Part shown: in pieces, positions 34,468 through 43,422 of the stretch
Layout of the letters: the number at the start of each line of letters is the position of its first letter
Position numbering within the stretch: the first letter of the stretch is position 1
Origin: Bacterioplanoides sp965200585
GTDB lineage: Bacteria > Pseudomonadota > Gammaproteobacteria > Pseudomonadales > Oceanobacteraceae
Length of the DNA: 64,000 nucleotides
Assembly: GCF_965200585.1 (NCBI RefSeq)
Contig: NZ_OZ241361.1
Direction: 5' to 3' (one strand)
Program-made: the position numbers and the translations under genes
The notes under the pieces: generated by a model
Told to the model about the DNA's origin: nothing
Database searches by the model: none
What the model saw: the letters and a program-made list of their open reading frames with translations, nothing else

Positions 34468-35217
34468 TTACATTTTAATGCTTTTGATCTTGATTTCGTA
34501 ACGGGTTTTGCCTTTTTTCTTATCCTGTAATTTCACCAGTAAAAAGTTTTTGTCCTTGGCAAACCAAGCGAAGATTTCACGATCTTTCTTTCTTCTGATT
34601 TGTTGTACTTTGACGGTTTGTAAGGTGCCTTCCGGTGTTTTCAGTTCTTCCTCTCCAATAACCCGAAAGCGGAAGGGTTTGTTCTTGTTTTTCTCAAAGA
34701 CCGGGTAAGTAAACTCTGTATGTCCAGCTGCGAGATCGAGACCCGCTTGTAACATATAACTGAGGTTGTCGTGTATTTCTTCCTGCCAGGTAGCCTCGTA
34801 GGTCAGGCTGTTTTCCAGATCCTTGATGGTGTGCTGTTGCGGCAGAAAACTAAGGGTGCGATCCGGTTCATTAAACAGGCCGCTGGCACGATACTGATAA
34901 TCAAGCGGTTGTATACGTTGCCCGGATGACAGCTTGAATATGGATTTTTCAACTAACTTGGCAGCATTGGTTTCAGCTTGAAACACCATTTGCCATCGAT
35001 GATCATCGAGTTTTTCTAGTTTGCGTTGTGCATCAATATCAATGGTAAACCAACCCATCTTCCATTGAGTGGTGTAGCTGGCTGTAAAAGGCTTAAGCTC
35101 AGCCTGGCTCAAGCTGCTAAAGAAAATCAGGGATAACAATAAGGCTGTTCTGAGCATAGCTGCTTTGAGCGTAGCTACTTTGAAAATAGTTGTTTTGAGC
35201 AGAGCTATTTTGAACAT
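34468..35217 (-). CDS. DUF3108 exported protein with repeat-extended signal peptide
   Basis: This is a ~249-residue DUF3108 protein, probably periplasmic, of unknown function. The mature part begins near ELKPFTASYTTQWKMGWFTID and contains the family segments FQAETNAAKLVEKSIFKLSSGQRIQPLDYQY and TPEGTLQTVKVQQIRRKKDREI. The signal region is long and odd: before a normal signal peptide (MLRTALLLSLIFFSSLSQA, start 35157) lie four five-residue repeats of the type K-x-A-x-L encoded by 15-base tandem repeats. The ATG at 35217 is used here; 35157 may be the ancestral start. Confidence 0.83.
   Translation of the reverse strand: MFKIALLKTTIFKVATLKAAMLRTALLLSLIFFSSLSQAELKPFTASYTTQWKMGWFTIDIDAQRKLEKLDDHRWQMVFQAETNAAKLVEKSIFKLSSGQRIQPLDYQYRASGLFNEPDRTLSFLPQQHTIKDLENSLTYEATWQEEIHDNLSYMLQAGLDLAAGHTEFTYPVFEKNKNKPFRFRVIGEEELKTPEGTLQTVKVQQIRRKKDREIFAWFAKDKNFLLVKLQDKKKGKTRYEIKIKSIKM
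35151..35210 (-). repeat. 15-bp tandem repeat in 5' end of the DUF3108 gene
   Basis: Four consecutive 15-base units read on the plus strand as TGAGCATAGCTGCTT, TGAGCGTAGCTACTT, TGAAAATAGTTGTTT and TGAGCAGAGCTATTT. A partial fifth (TGAACATA) follows. On the coding strand they give KIALL-, KTTIF-, KVATL- and KAAML-type pentapeptides. The unit length keeps the frame. Confidence 0.85.
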
Positions 35218-35275
35218 AAAAGATACCAGCAATTCCGTTTGCTGGGAGTATATCGGTTAATTTGCCGGAGCGCTG

Positions 35276-35965
35276 TTAATTACTCAACGGCAAGCCCGAG
35301 GCAGGCAGTAGCGTGTCATCAAGCAGCGCTTGATTTCCTTTCATGGATAAGCGACCACTCACAAACCATTTCACCGCAATGGGGTAGATAACATGCTCCT
35401 GAGTATGGACCCGTTGCCTGAGGCTGGTTATGTCGTCACCATCATACACCGGCACCATCGCTTGAATGACATTCGGGCCGCCATCCAGCTCTTCGGTGAC
35501 GAAGTGAACTGTAACGCCATGCTGTTCATCGCCCGCGTCTAATACACGTTGATGCGTGTTCAGCCCCTGGTATTTAGGGAGCAGCGATGGATGAATATTC
35601 AGCATTCGGCCATGATAGCGAATCACAAACGCCGGCGTCAGAATGCGCATAAAACCTGCCAGAATAACCAGATCAGGTTGATATTGGTCGATTTGCTGCA
35701 TCAGAGCCGTATCAAAGTCTTCGCGGCTGGCAAACTCATTATGGTTAATCACCTGAGTTTCAATATCGCGATCTTTTGCTTTCTGCACGCCCGGTGCTTC
35801 GGCTTTGTTACAGACTACTGCCGCAATTTCAGCGTCGATATCACCCCGGGTAACCGCATCGGCAATGGCGACCATATTGGAGCCACTGCCGGAGATCAGG
35901 ATGACAATACGCGGTTTTTCCTGCTGCTCAGTGGGTAAGCCGTTGTTGCTTTGAGCTGGGCTCAT
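35276..35965 (-). CDS. purN: Phosphoribosylglycinamide formyltransferase 1
   Basis: PurN transfers the formyl group of 10-formyl-THF to GAR in purine synthesis. The 229-residue protein has VILISGSGSNMVAIADA near the start (GAR binding) and the active-site segment MLNIHPSLLPKYQGLNTHQRVLDAG. HGVTVHFVTEELDGGP holds the catalytic histidine-aspartate region. It overlaps purM by four bases, the usual purMN arrangement. The short C-terminal tail beyond residue ~210 is not conserved. Confidence 0.96.
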   Translation of the reverse strand: MSPAQSNNGLPTEQQEKPRIVILISGSGSNMVAIADAVTRGDIDAEIAAVVCNKAEAPGVQKAKDRDIETQVINHNEFASREDFDTALMQQIDQYQPDLVILAGFMRILTPAFVIRYHGRMLNIHPSLLPKYQGLNTHQRVLDAGDEQHGVTVHFVTEELDGGPNVIQAMVPVYDGDDITSLRQRVHTQEHVIYPIAVKWFVSGRLSMKGNQALLDDTLLPASGLPLSN

Positions 35966-37032
35966 AACTGGTGCTTACCGGTAAACTGAACCTGTTCTTC
36001 GCCTTCTTGCTGCGGCTGAATATCGCCAATAATCCAGGCGTGTTCCCCTTCAGCGTTCAGCAATGCAACCGCTGCGTCTGCTTTGTCTTCTGGCAGTGCG
36101 ATTATCATGCCCACACCACAGTTAAAGGTGCGATACATTTCTGCGGTTTCCACATTGCCGTTTTCCTGCAACCAGTTAAATACCGCAGGCCATTGCCAGC
36201 TGTTGCTGTCGATAACGGCTTTACAGTTCTCTGGCAATACGCGAGGAATATTTTCCTGGAAGCCACCGCCAGTAATATGCGACAGAGCGTGAACGTCAGA
36301 AGTGCTGATCAGCTTTAACGTCGACTTAACGTAGATTTTCGTCGGAGCCATCAGGGCATCTTTCAATGGCTGGCCATCCAGTTCACCGCTCAGGTCAGCA
36401 CCCGAAACCTCAATGATTTTGCGGATCAGGGAGTAGCCGTTGGAGTGTGGTCCACTGGATGCCAGAGCAACCAGTTTGTCACCGGCTGTTACTTTACTGC
36501 CATCAATGATGTCTTCTTTTTCAGCGATACCAACACAAAAACCAGCCAGGTCGTAGTCTTCGCCTTCGTACATGCCCGGCATTTCTGCGGTTTCACCGCC
36601 GACCAGAGAAGCGCCTGCCTGAGAGCAGCCTTCGCCAATGCCTTCAACAACCGCTGCAGCTACGTCGACATTCAGTTTGCCGGTTGCGTAATAATCGAGA
36701 AAGAACAATGGCTCAGCACCGGCGACAACCAAGTCGTTAACGCACATTGCGACCAGATCAATGCCAATGCTGTCGTGTTTGTTCAGATCCATCGCCAAAC
36801 GCAGTTTGGTACCAACACCGTCAGTACCAGAAACCAGTACCGGCTGTTTATAGCCCTGAGGTAACTCAAATAAAGCCCCAAAGCCACCGAGTCCGGCCAG
36901 GACCTCTGGACGTCGGGTGCGTTTAGCAACGCCTTTAATACGATCAACTAAGGCATTACCAGCGTCGATATCAACGCCAGCGTCTTTATAGCTAAGAGCT
37001 TGTTTGTTCTGATCAGGTGCTTGTTCACTCAT
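35962..37032 (-). CDS. purM: Phosphoribosylformylglycinamidine cyclo-ligase
   Basis: PurM closes FGAM to AIR with ATP. The 356-residue protein has SYKDAGVDIDAGNALVDRIK at the N-terminus, LVSGTDGVGTKLRLA and GIDLVAMCVNDLVVAGAEPLFFLDYYA for ATP and metal binding. GETAEMPGMYEGEDYDLAGFCVG and ITGGGFQENIPRVLP follow, all hallmarks of the family. It is divergent from the DUF2066 gene across a 175-base spacer. Confidence 0.97.
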   Translation of the reverse strand: MSEQAPDQNKQALSYKDAGVDIDAGNALVDRIKGVAKRTRRPEVLAGLGGFGALFELPQGYKQPVLVSGTDGVGTKLRLAMDLNKHDSIGIDLVAMCVNDLVVAGAEPLFFLDYYATGKLNVDVAAAVVEGIGEGCSQAGASLVGGETAEMPGMYEGEDYDLAGFCVGIAEKEDIIDGSKVTAGDKLVALASSGPHSNGYSLIRKIIEVSGADLSGELDGQPLKDALMAPTKIYVKSTLKLISTSDVHALSHITGGGFQENIPRVLPENCKAVIDSNSWQWPAVFNWLQENGNVETAEMYRTFNCGVGMIIALPEDKADAAVALLNAEGEHAWIIGDIQPQQEGEEQVQFTGKHQL

Positions 37033-37207
37033 GAAAATGTCACAGCTTGGCTAATGGAAAGGCGCGTATTCTAACGATTTGTCCCGGTTGACGCATCCTG
37101 CAAATGCCAATCTGATTGCAAAATTTATCCACAATACTGGTTATATTTACACGTCATGGCACAATAGCGCTTCGTAAAATTGCTTGTTTAAAAATGAAGA
37201 ACGACAC

Positions 37208-38236
37208 GTGCGACTATTTTTATCAATAATACTGTTTGCTTGGTCAGGATTTTCCTGGGGTGTAGTGGTGTCTGACCTGTATCAGGTCAGCGTTCCGGTC
37301 GAAGATCAAACCCCTGACAGTCAGCAGCAAGGCATCGGTGCCGCACTACAGCAGGTTCTGATTAAAATCTCTGGGTTTTCTTCGGTACTGGATAACCCTG
37401 AAATTCAACAGAAGGTCAGCCGCCAGGCCGATCGCTATGTCGAAAGCTTTCGCTATGAACGAGATGAAATTGACGACTCAGTCAGATTAACAGTGGTGTT
37501 TGTCGCCAATCTGGTTGATCGCTTGCTGCGCGATGCCGAAGAGCCAATATGGGGTAAAAGCCGTCCATTAATTTTAAATTGGCTGGCGATTGAAGAGAGC
37601 GGAAGTCGTGTCATTGTTAATCAGAATTTCTCTGTTTGGCCGGAAATGACAGAGCAAGCATTGTCAGAGCGGGGCATTCCTTTGTTGTGGCCGGCACTGG
37701 ATTTACAAGATGAAATTGCGCTGCCGATTGAAAATTTATGGGGTGGTTTTAAGAATGACATCCAGCAAGCCTCAGAGCGTTATCTGACAGACGGGGTGCT
37801 GGCCGGGCGACTGATTCGCTTAGCCAATAATGATGGGTCGGCTGAATGGTCTTACCGCGGTGCCTTTATGCATCAACAACAATGGATACCGATTGACGCC
37901 GCGGCACCAGCCCCGGCGTCAGTAATGGTCAATGTGGCGGATCAGGTGGCCGGTTATCTGGCCAGTCGTTACGCCGTGAATACCAACTCTCAACCGTCAT
38001 CACAGAGGCATCAGTTAACCATCACAGGTATTGATAGCTTTCAGCAATATCACGGTGTATTAAAATACCTGCAATCCAAGGTAGCCATCACGGATGTTCA
38101 GGTGATTCAGATGCAGCAGCAAACTATTCGTTTATCGTTACAACTGGCAACCGATTGGGAGCAGGTGTGGCAGGTACTGGAGCTGGATAAACGCCTGCTT
38201 CAGGATACAGAATCTCAGCAGCTGATCTGGCAGTAA
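37208..38236 (+). CDS. DUF2066 family exported protein
   Basis: This is a ~342-residue protein of unknown function with a signal peptide (RLFLSIILFAWSGFSWG). It shows DUF2066 features: VSVPVEDQTPDSQQQGIGAALQQVLIKISG and ESFRYERD, then KSRPLILNWLAIEESG. The GTG at 37208 places the signal peptide at the N-terminus; an in-frame TTG at 37184 would add eight charged residues. Location between purM and hda is conserved in many gammaproteobacteria. It is probably periplasmic. Confidence 0.85.
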   Translation: MRLFLSIILFAWSGFSWGVVVSDLYQVSVPVEDQTPDSQQQGIGAALQQVLIKISGFSSVLDNPEIQQKVSRQADRYVESFRYERDEIDDSVRLTVVFVANLVDRLLRDAEEPIWGKSRPLILNWLAIEESGSRVIVNQNFSVWPEMTEQALSERGIPLLWPALDLQDEIALPIENLWGGFKNDIQQASERYLTDGVLAGRLIRLANNDGSAEWSYRGAFMHQQQWIPIDAAAPAPASVMVNVADQVAGYLASRYAVNTNSQPSSQRHQLTITGIDSFQQYHGVLKYLQSKVAITDVQVIQMQQQTIRLSLQLATDWEQVWQVLELDKRLLQDTESQQLIWQ

Positions 38237-38256
38237 TCAGGTAGTACGGAAGACGC

Positions 38257-38988
38257 ATGACTTTACAGCAATCAAAACAAGCACATTCATCAGCGCCCCA
38301 GCAGCAGCTTACTCTGTCGGTTGCCATTCGCGATGATGCCCGTTTTGCCAATTATTATGCTGGCCCCAATGAACAAGTAGTGTATGAACTGCAAAAGCAG
38401 TGGACTCTGAATGGCGAACCTTTTTTGTTCTTGTGGGGCAGTGCAGGCGTTGGTTGCAGCCATTTATTACAGGCCGCCTGCCATTATGCCGAAGGGTTAG
38501 GGCATCAAAGTGTGTATTTACCACTGGATGAATTAGTCGAGTACAGCCCGGCCGTGTTGGAATCCATGGAGCAACTGCCGTTGGTGGCGCTTGATAATAT
38601 TCAGGCGGTAGCCGGTAATAAAGCCTGGGAAGAAGCGTTATTCCATCTGTTTAACCGTATTCGTGACCGACAAGGGCACTTGTTAATTGCCGCTAATAAT
38701 GGTCCGAAAAAACTCAATATCGAGCTGCCGGATCTGGTGTCACGCCTGACTTGGGGCATGACCTACCAGGTTGAACCACTGGAAGACGACGACAAGGTAC
38801 AAGCCTTATTATTGCGTGCTAAGCGACGTGGTTTAAATATGGGTGATGACGTTGCCCGCTTTATTCTGACGCGTGGCCCACGGGATATGCAGGGGTTGTT
38901 TGATCTGCTGGATCAGCTGGATCAGGCTTCGCTATCGGCGCAGCGTAAGCTGACGATTCCATTTATTAAGGCGGAGCTGGAGTGGTAG
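38257..38988 (+). CDS. hda: DnaA regulatory inactivator Hda-like protein
   Basis: Hda, bound to the sliding clamp, stimulates ATP hydrolysis by DnaA and prevents re-initiation. The 243-residue protein is related to the DnaA AAA+ domain: FLFLWGSAGVGCSHLLQAACHYA, LVALDNIQAVAGNKAWEEALFHLFNRIRD (Walker B region) and LVSRLTWGMTYQVEPLEDDDK. The Walker A lysine is replaced by cysteine, in line with the degenerate Walker A of E. coli Hda. The N-terminus (QQQLTLSVAIRDDARFANY) includes a QL-rich clamp-binding segment. Confidence 0.92.
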   Translation: MTLQQSKQAHSSAPQQQLTLSVAIRDDARFANYYAGPNEQVVYELQKQWTLNGEPFLFLWGSAGVGCSHLLQAACHYAEGLGHQSVYLPLDELVEYSPAVLESMEQLPLVALDNIQAVAGNKAWEEALFHLFNRIRDRQGHLLIAANNGPKKLNIELPDLVSRLTWGMTYQVEPLEDDDKVQALLLRAKRRGLNMGDDVARFILTRGPRDMQGLFDLLDQLDQASLSAQRKLTIPFIKAELEW

Positions 38989-39009
38989 CTATCCTTAACT
39001 TCAGAATAT

Positions 39010-39048
39010 AAAAAAGGCCGTTTTGTTTGTAACAAAACGGCCTTTTTT
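39010..39048. terminator. Bidirectional terminator between hda and the aminotransferase gene
   Basis: A long perfect stem (AAAAAGGCCGTTTTGTT, loop TGT, AACAAAACGGCCTTTTT) with A and T tracts at both sides serves two convergent genes. Confidence 0.95.
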
Positions 39049-39067
39049 ATGCTTGGTCGATTAACGA

Positions 39068-40249
39068 TTAACCCAGTGCTTTTGCCAGTCGGCTGATCGC
39101 TTCTTTCAGAACATCCATGCTGGTGGCATAAGACAGACGCATATGACCTGGCGTACCAAAGGCAGAACCCGGAACCAATGCTACTTCAGCTTCGTTCAGC
39201 ATTTTCTCGGCAAAATCGACATCCGATTCAATACCCGCGTTTGCCATTGCACCTTTAAAGCTTGGGAAAGCATAGAAAGTACCGTCACTTTCAACGCACT
39301 CAACACCCGGCAATTCATTCAGCGCAGCAACAACATAGTCATGACGCTCTTTAAAGGCTGTTAACATGTCCTGAACGCAGCTCTGATCACCTTCTAATGC
39401 CGCTTGAGCAGCAACCTGAGCAATTGATGTTGGGTTGGACGTGCTTTGCGACTGAATCTTTTTCATCGCGGCAACCAGCTTTTGTGGGCCGCCAACGTAG
39501 CCAATACGCCAGCCAGTCATACTGTAAGCTTTGGAAACACCATTCATCACCAGTGTACGGTCATACAGTTCCGGGCAAACCGTGAGGATGTTGTGGAAGC
39601 CACCTTCGGCCCACAAAATGTGTTCGTACATATCGTCGGTGGCGATTAATACATCCGGGTATTTCTTCAGAACTTCAGCCAGTGCTTTTAATTCGGCTTC
39701 GGTGTAGGCCACGCCAGAAGGGTTGGATGGGCTGTTGATCACCACCAATTTGGTTTTTTCAGTAATGGCCGCGTCCAGTTGTTCAGCTGTCATTTTGAAA
39801 CGTGCGCTCTGGTCGGTTTCAACCACCACCGGCACACCTTCAGCAATTTTCACCATGTCCGGGTAAGAAACCCAGTAAGGTGCCGGAATAACCACTTCGT
39901 CGCCCGGATTTAACAGCGCCAGCGCCAGGTTAAAGAAACTTTGTTTGCCACCACAAGAAACCAGAATCTGATTCGCTTCGTAGCTTAAGCCGTTATCACG
40001 CTTGAACTTCTCAATAATCGCTTGTTTCAGAGCCGGAGTGCCGTCAACCGCCGTGTACTTGGTGAAGCCGTCAGCAATGGCTTTGCTGGCCGCATCTTTA
40101 ATATGTTGTGGGGTATCAAAATCCGGCTCGCCAGCGCCCAGGCCAATAATATCTTTGCCTGCCGCTCGTAATTCTGCTGCACGGTTAGTCACCGCCAGAG
40201 TAGGAGAAGGCTTGATCTGTTGAACGCGATCCGACAATTGCAGGTCCAA
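39068..40249 (-). CDS. Class I aspartate-type aminotransferase
   Basis: This is a 393-residue PLP aminotransferase of the aspartate/prephenate (class I, subgroup gamma) type, cytosolic, moving amino groups between aspartate/glutamate and 2-oxo acids. Visible motifs are GLGAGEPDFDTPQHIK, CGGKQSFFNLALAL, NSPSNPSGVAYTEAEL, DDMYEHILWA and the PLP lysine in GVSKAYSMTGWRIGY, with RLSYATSMDVL at the C-terminal substrate site. Exact substrate range cannot be read from the sequence. It is transcribed divergently from uvrB. Confidence 0.93.
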   Translation of the reverse strand: MDLQLSDRVQQIKPSPTLAVTNRAAELRAAGKDIIGLGAGEPDFDTPQHIKDAASKAIADGFTKYTAVDGTPALKQAIIEKFKRDNGLSYEANQILVSCGGKQSFFNLALALLNPGDEVVIPAPYWVSYPDMVKIAEGVPVVVETDQSARFKMTAEQLDAAITEKTKLVVINSPSNPSGVAYTEAELKALAEVLKKYPDVLIATDDMYEHILWAEGGFHNILTVCPELYDRTLVMNGVSKAYSMTGWRIGYVGGPQKLVAAMKKIQSQSTSNPTSIAQVAAQAALEGDQSCVQDMLTAFKERHDYVVAALNELPGVECVESDGTFYAFPSFKGAMANAGIESDVDFAEKMLNEAEVALVPGSAFGTPGHMRLSYATSMDVLKEAISRLAKALG

Positions 40250-40386
40250 GTGTGTATCCTCAATAACGCGTGGAGAGAAGCAGTGTGATCTGCGTAATCA
40301 GTATTACAGATAACTACTGCAGTAAAAATCCGTATAATTCTAATCGAAACTATGATTTTTCGAAACAATGACTTTCTGGAATTCTG

Positions 40387-42417
40387 ATGAGCAAGGCATT
40401 TGAACTCACGTCTAAATACTCCCCCGCAGGCGACCAGCCTAATGCCATTAAAGGCCTGGTGCAGGGGATTGAAACCGGGCTGCTAAAGCAGACATTGTTG
40501 GGAGTAACCGGCTCCGGAAAGACGTACACCATGGCCAATGTGATTGCTCAGTGCCAGCGGCCCACCATTATTATGGCGCACAATAAAACGCTGGCTGCGC
40601 AATTGTACGGTGAGTTTAAAGAGTTCTTTCCCAATAACGCCGTTGAGTACTTTGTCTCTTACTACGATTATTATCAGCCAGAAGCCTATGTGCCAGCCTC
40701 CGATACCTTTATTGATAAAGATGCCTCGGTAAATGAACACATTGAGCAGATGCGCTTGTCGGCTACCAAAGCGTTAATGGAACGACGCGATGCGGTGATT
40801 GTTGCCACGGTTTCAGCGATTTATGGCTTGGGTGATCCGGATTCCTACCTGAAAATGATGCTGCATATGGTGCGCGGAGATCAGATTGATCAGCGTACCG
40901 TGCTGCGCCGTTTAGCCGAATTGCAGTACACCCGTAACGACATGGATTTCCATCGTGGCACCTATCGGGTGCGTGGCGATGTGATTGATATATTCCCGGC
41001 CGAAAGTGACGACGAAGCGGTTCGGATTGAATTGTTTGATGATGAAATTGAACAGATTTCGCTGTTTGACCCACTCACCGGCGAAGTTCGCTCGCGCCTG
41101 GCACGGGTGACCATTTATCCGAAAACGCACTATGTTACCCCACGGGAAACCATTCTTGGCGCTATCGACGGCATCGAAGACGAGTTAAAAGAGCGGCTTG
41201 AATATTACCGCGATAATAATTTGCTGGTGGAAGGGCAGCGTTTGGAACAGCGTACCCGCTACGATGTCGAGATGATGCGCGAGCTGGGTTATTGCTCCGG
41301 TATCGAAAACTACTCACGCTATTTATCCGGCCGTGACGAAGGCGCGCCGCCGCCAACACTGTTTGATTACATCCCGAAAGATGCACTGGTGTTTGTTGAT
41401 GAATCTCACGTCACCATTCCACAAATTGGTGGTATGTATCGTGGTGACCGCTCCCGAAAAGAGACGCTGGTGCAGTTTGGTTTCCGCTTACCATCGGCAC
41501 TGGATAATCGCCCGATGCGCTTTGAAGAATGGGAAGCCATTGTGCCCCAGTGTGTATTTGTCTCCGCAACGCCGGGGCCGTATGAGCAAGACCATCAGGA
41601 CTACGTGGTGGAGCAGGTGGTACGACCAACCGGATTGATTGATCCGGAGCTTGAAGTGCGCCCAGCGACGGGTCAGGTGGATGATGTGCTGCACGAGCTG
41701 CAGGAACGTACCAGCAAAGGCGAACGGGTGCTGATTACCGTATTGACCAAGCGTATGGCGGAAGATCTGACCGAGTTTTTGCTGGAGCAGAATATTCGTG
41801 TGCGCTACCTGCACTCGGATATCGACACGGTTGAGCGGGTGGAAATTATCCGCGACTTACGCCTGGGTGAGTTTGATGTGTTAGTGGGCATTAACTTATT
41901 GCGGGAAGGTCTCGATATTCCGGAAGTTTCGCTGGTGGCTATCTTTGATGCCGATAAAGAAGGCTTCTTACGCTCCGAGCGTTCTCTGATTCAGACCATT
42001 GGCCGGGCTGCCCGTAACCTTAATGGTAAAGCGATTCTTTACGCTGACCGAATTACTGACTCAATGCAACGCGCCATGGACGAAACTGATCGCCGTCGCG
42101 AAAAGCAAATTGCCTTTAACGAAGAGCACGGCATTGTGCCAAAAGGCGTGACCAAATCGGTGGAAGATATTCTCGAAGCCGCACCGGCTCCGGGAGCGCG
42201 TGGCAAAGGCAAGAGTCGTAACCGCAAAGTGGCAGAGCCCGCAGCTGGCTATGCGGTTGATGATTGGAAAGCATTACCCGCGGCGAAACTGGTTGAACGT
42301 GTGGCTGAGGTCGAAGATCAGATGTTTAAAGCCGCCAAAGACCTCGACTTTGAAGAAGCCGCGCGACTGCGTGATCTGTTGCATGAGATGAAGCAAAAAG
42401 TTATCGAGAACAGCTAG
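40387..42417 (+). CDS. uvrB: Excinuclease ABC subunit B
   Basis: UvrB is the helicase-like damage-verification subunit of nucleotide excision repair. The 676 residues include Walker A GVTGSGKTYTMANVI, the beta-hairpin segment YYDYYQPEAYVPASDTFIDKD, DEXH-type VFVDESHVTIPQ, motif VI TIGRAARNLNGK and the C-terminal UVR motif binding UvrC (KAAKDLDFEEAARLRDLL). I looked for a LexA box in the 137 bases upstream and saw no convincing CTG-N10-CAG match. Confidence 0.98.
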   Translation: MSKAFELTSKYSPAGDQPNAIKGLVQGIETGLLKQTLLGVTGSGKTYTMANVIAQCQRPTIIMAHNKTLAAQLYGEFKEFFPNNAVEYFVSYYDYYQPEAYVPASDTFIDKDASVNEHIEQMRLSATKALMERRDAVIVATVSAIYGLGDPDSYLKMMLHMVRGDQIDQRTVLRRLAELQYTRNDMDFHRGTYRVRGDVIDIFPAESDDEAVRIELFDDEIEQISLFDPLTGEVRSRLARVTIYPKTHYVTPRETILGAIDGIEDELKERLEYYRDNNLLVEGQRLEQRTRYDVEMMRELGYCSGIENYSRYLSGRDEGAPPPTLFDYIPKDALVFVDESHVTIPQIGGMYRGDRSRKETLVQFGFRLPSALDNRPMRFEEWEAIVPQCVFVSATPGPYEQDHQDYVVEQVVRPTGLIDPELEVRPATGQVDDVLHELQERTSKGERVLITVLTKRMAEDLTEFLLEQNIRVRYLHSDIDTVERVEIIRDLRLGEFDVLVGINLLREGLDIPEVSLVAIFDADKEGFLRSERSLIQTIGRAARNLNGKAILYADRITDSMQRAMDETDRRREKQIAFNEEHGIVPKGVTKSVEDILEAAPAPGARGKGKSRNRKVAEPAAGYAVDDWKALPAAKLVERVAEVEDQMFKAAKDLDFEEAARLRDLLHEMKQKVIENS

Positions 42418-42493
42418 AGCCTGCTAACGGCTTCTGGTTTATTCTAGACGACTGATTTCAAAGCAGTTTCTGAGGTAAATTCGCGGATTGGGG

Positions 42494-42522
42494 TTGCACT
42501 GTTAATCACTCGCCGCTAGTAT
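42494..42522 (+). promoter_or_regulatory. Sigma-70 promoter of the tRNA-Val gene
   Basis: A -35 box TTGCAC (42494-42499) and a -10 box TAGTAT (42517-42522) are separated by 17 bases. The -10 box lies 12 bases before the tRNA 5' end. Confidence 0.75.
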
Positions 42523-42534
42523 ACGCAGCACTTC

Positions 42535-42611
<77 letters not shown>

Positions 42612-42618
42612 AGATTTT

Positions 42619-42647
42619 AAAAACCGACTTAATAGTCGGCTTTTTTA
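42619..42647. terminator. Terminator after tRNA-Val
   Basis: The stem AAAACCGACT / AGTCGGCTTTT with loop TAAT is followed by a T run. It lies 8 bases after the tRNA, and may also serve the convergent ptuAB genes. Confidence 0.88.
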
Positions 42648-42654
42648 TACCTGT

Positions 42655-43422
42655 CTAACCGTTATAGTCAATTTTCTTCAGTTGAGCCTCTGAGCTCTGC
42701 CCTAAGTAGTCACGAATAGCTGAAAAGAAAGCAGGCCAATTGTTATCATCATTTTTCTTTAAATGAGCGCGAGCGAGCCTGCTTCTTGCTTGCTCTTGAG
42801 TTAAACCTTGTTCAACTAAGCCTCTGAATTGGTCGATGAGCGCATTTAACTTACTGCGGCGTAACTGGTTGAGTCTATTCGTGGACAGATGTAATTCGTC
42901 AATAGTAGCTTTGGCTTTATTAATATCAATGTCAGCGGCTTGGCAATTGTCTTCATTTACATGAATAGAGCCATCACTACGCTTGAATTTAAAAAGCGAG
43001 GGTGACGCTGGAATATTCAGTGGGTTTAAAATTACATCATCCAAATTCTTATTTTCTTTCGGAACATCACAAGAGTGATCTGGACTACTGAAACGAGCTA
43101 ATGCATCGACCACATTTTTTTGAGAACCGCCATGGCAGCAGCCTAGCAAATTTTGCCAATCCAGGTGCCAGTTATGGTTGCTGGTATCATCTGATTTAGG
43201 GTGGAAATGCTCTACACGGAAATCGTCAAGAGTACCATCGGTTTTGGCTCTTAAGTCTATCTCACAGTAGGCACATAATCCTCCTTGGTCTGACTTGACT
43301 CTGGACTGTACTTCTTGATAAGCCCGTTTATCCTTTTTGAATCCATTCCAGTGTGATTTTTTGTTTCTTTCTCGCCAGCCAGAAAGGCCAGCAGGCTCAG
43401 AGCTTTTATTAACCTTCTTCAC
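42655..43422 (-). CDS. ptuB: Septu defence protein PtuB, HNH endonuclease (TIGR02646 type)
   Basis: This is a 255-residue HNH-type nuclease. The zinc/catalytic core is visible: CAYCEIDL near residue 50, FRVEHFHPKS (the HNH histidine), WQNLLGCCHGG and the NPLNIPA segment. This pattern is that of the nuclease effectors of Septu systems and of retron-Ec78-like systems. It overlaps the ATPase gene upstream by 14 bases. No reverse transcriptase or structured retron RNA is visible around the pair, so plain Septu is the better fit. Confidence 0.85.
   Translation of the reverse strand: MKKVNKSSEPAGLSGWRERNKKSHWNGFKKDKRAYQEVQSRVKSDQGGLCAYCEIDLRAKTDGTLDDFRVEHFHPKSDDTSNHNWHLDWQNLLGCCHGGSQKNVVDALARFSSPDHSCDVPKENKNLDDVILNPLNIPASPSLFKFKRSDGSIHVNEDNCQAADIDINKAKATIDELHLSTNRLNQLRRSKLNALIDQFRGLVEQGLTQEQARSRLARAHLKKNDDNNWPAFFSAIRDYLGQSSEAQLKKIDYNG

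Noticed and set aside
40250..40386. LexA box in front of uvrB
   Set aside because: Short CTG/CAG-containing pieces occur, but none has the spacing of a LexA site.
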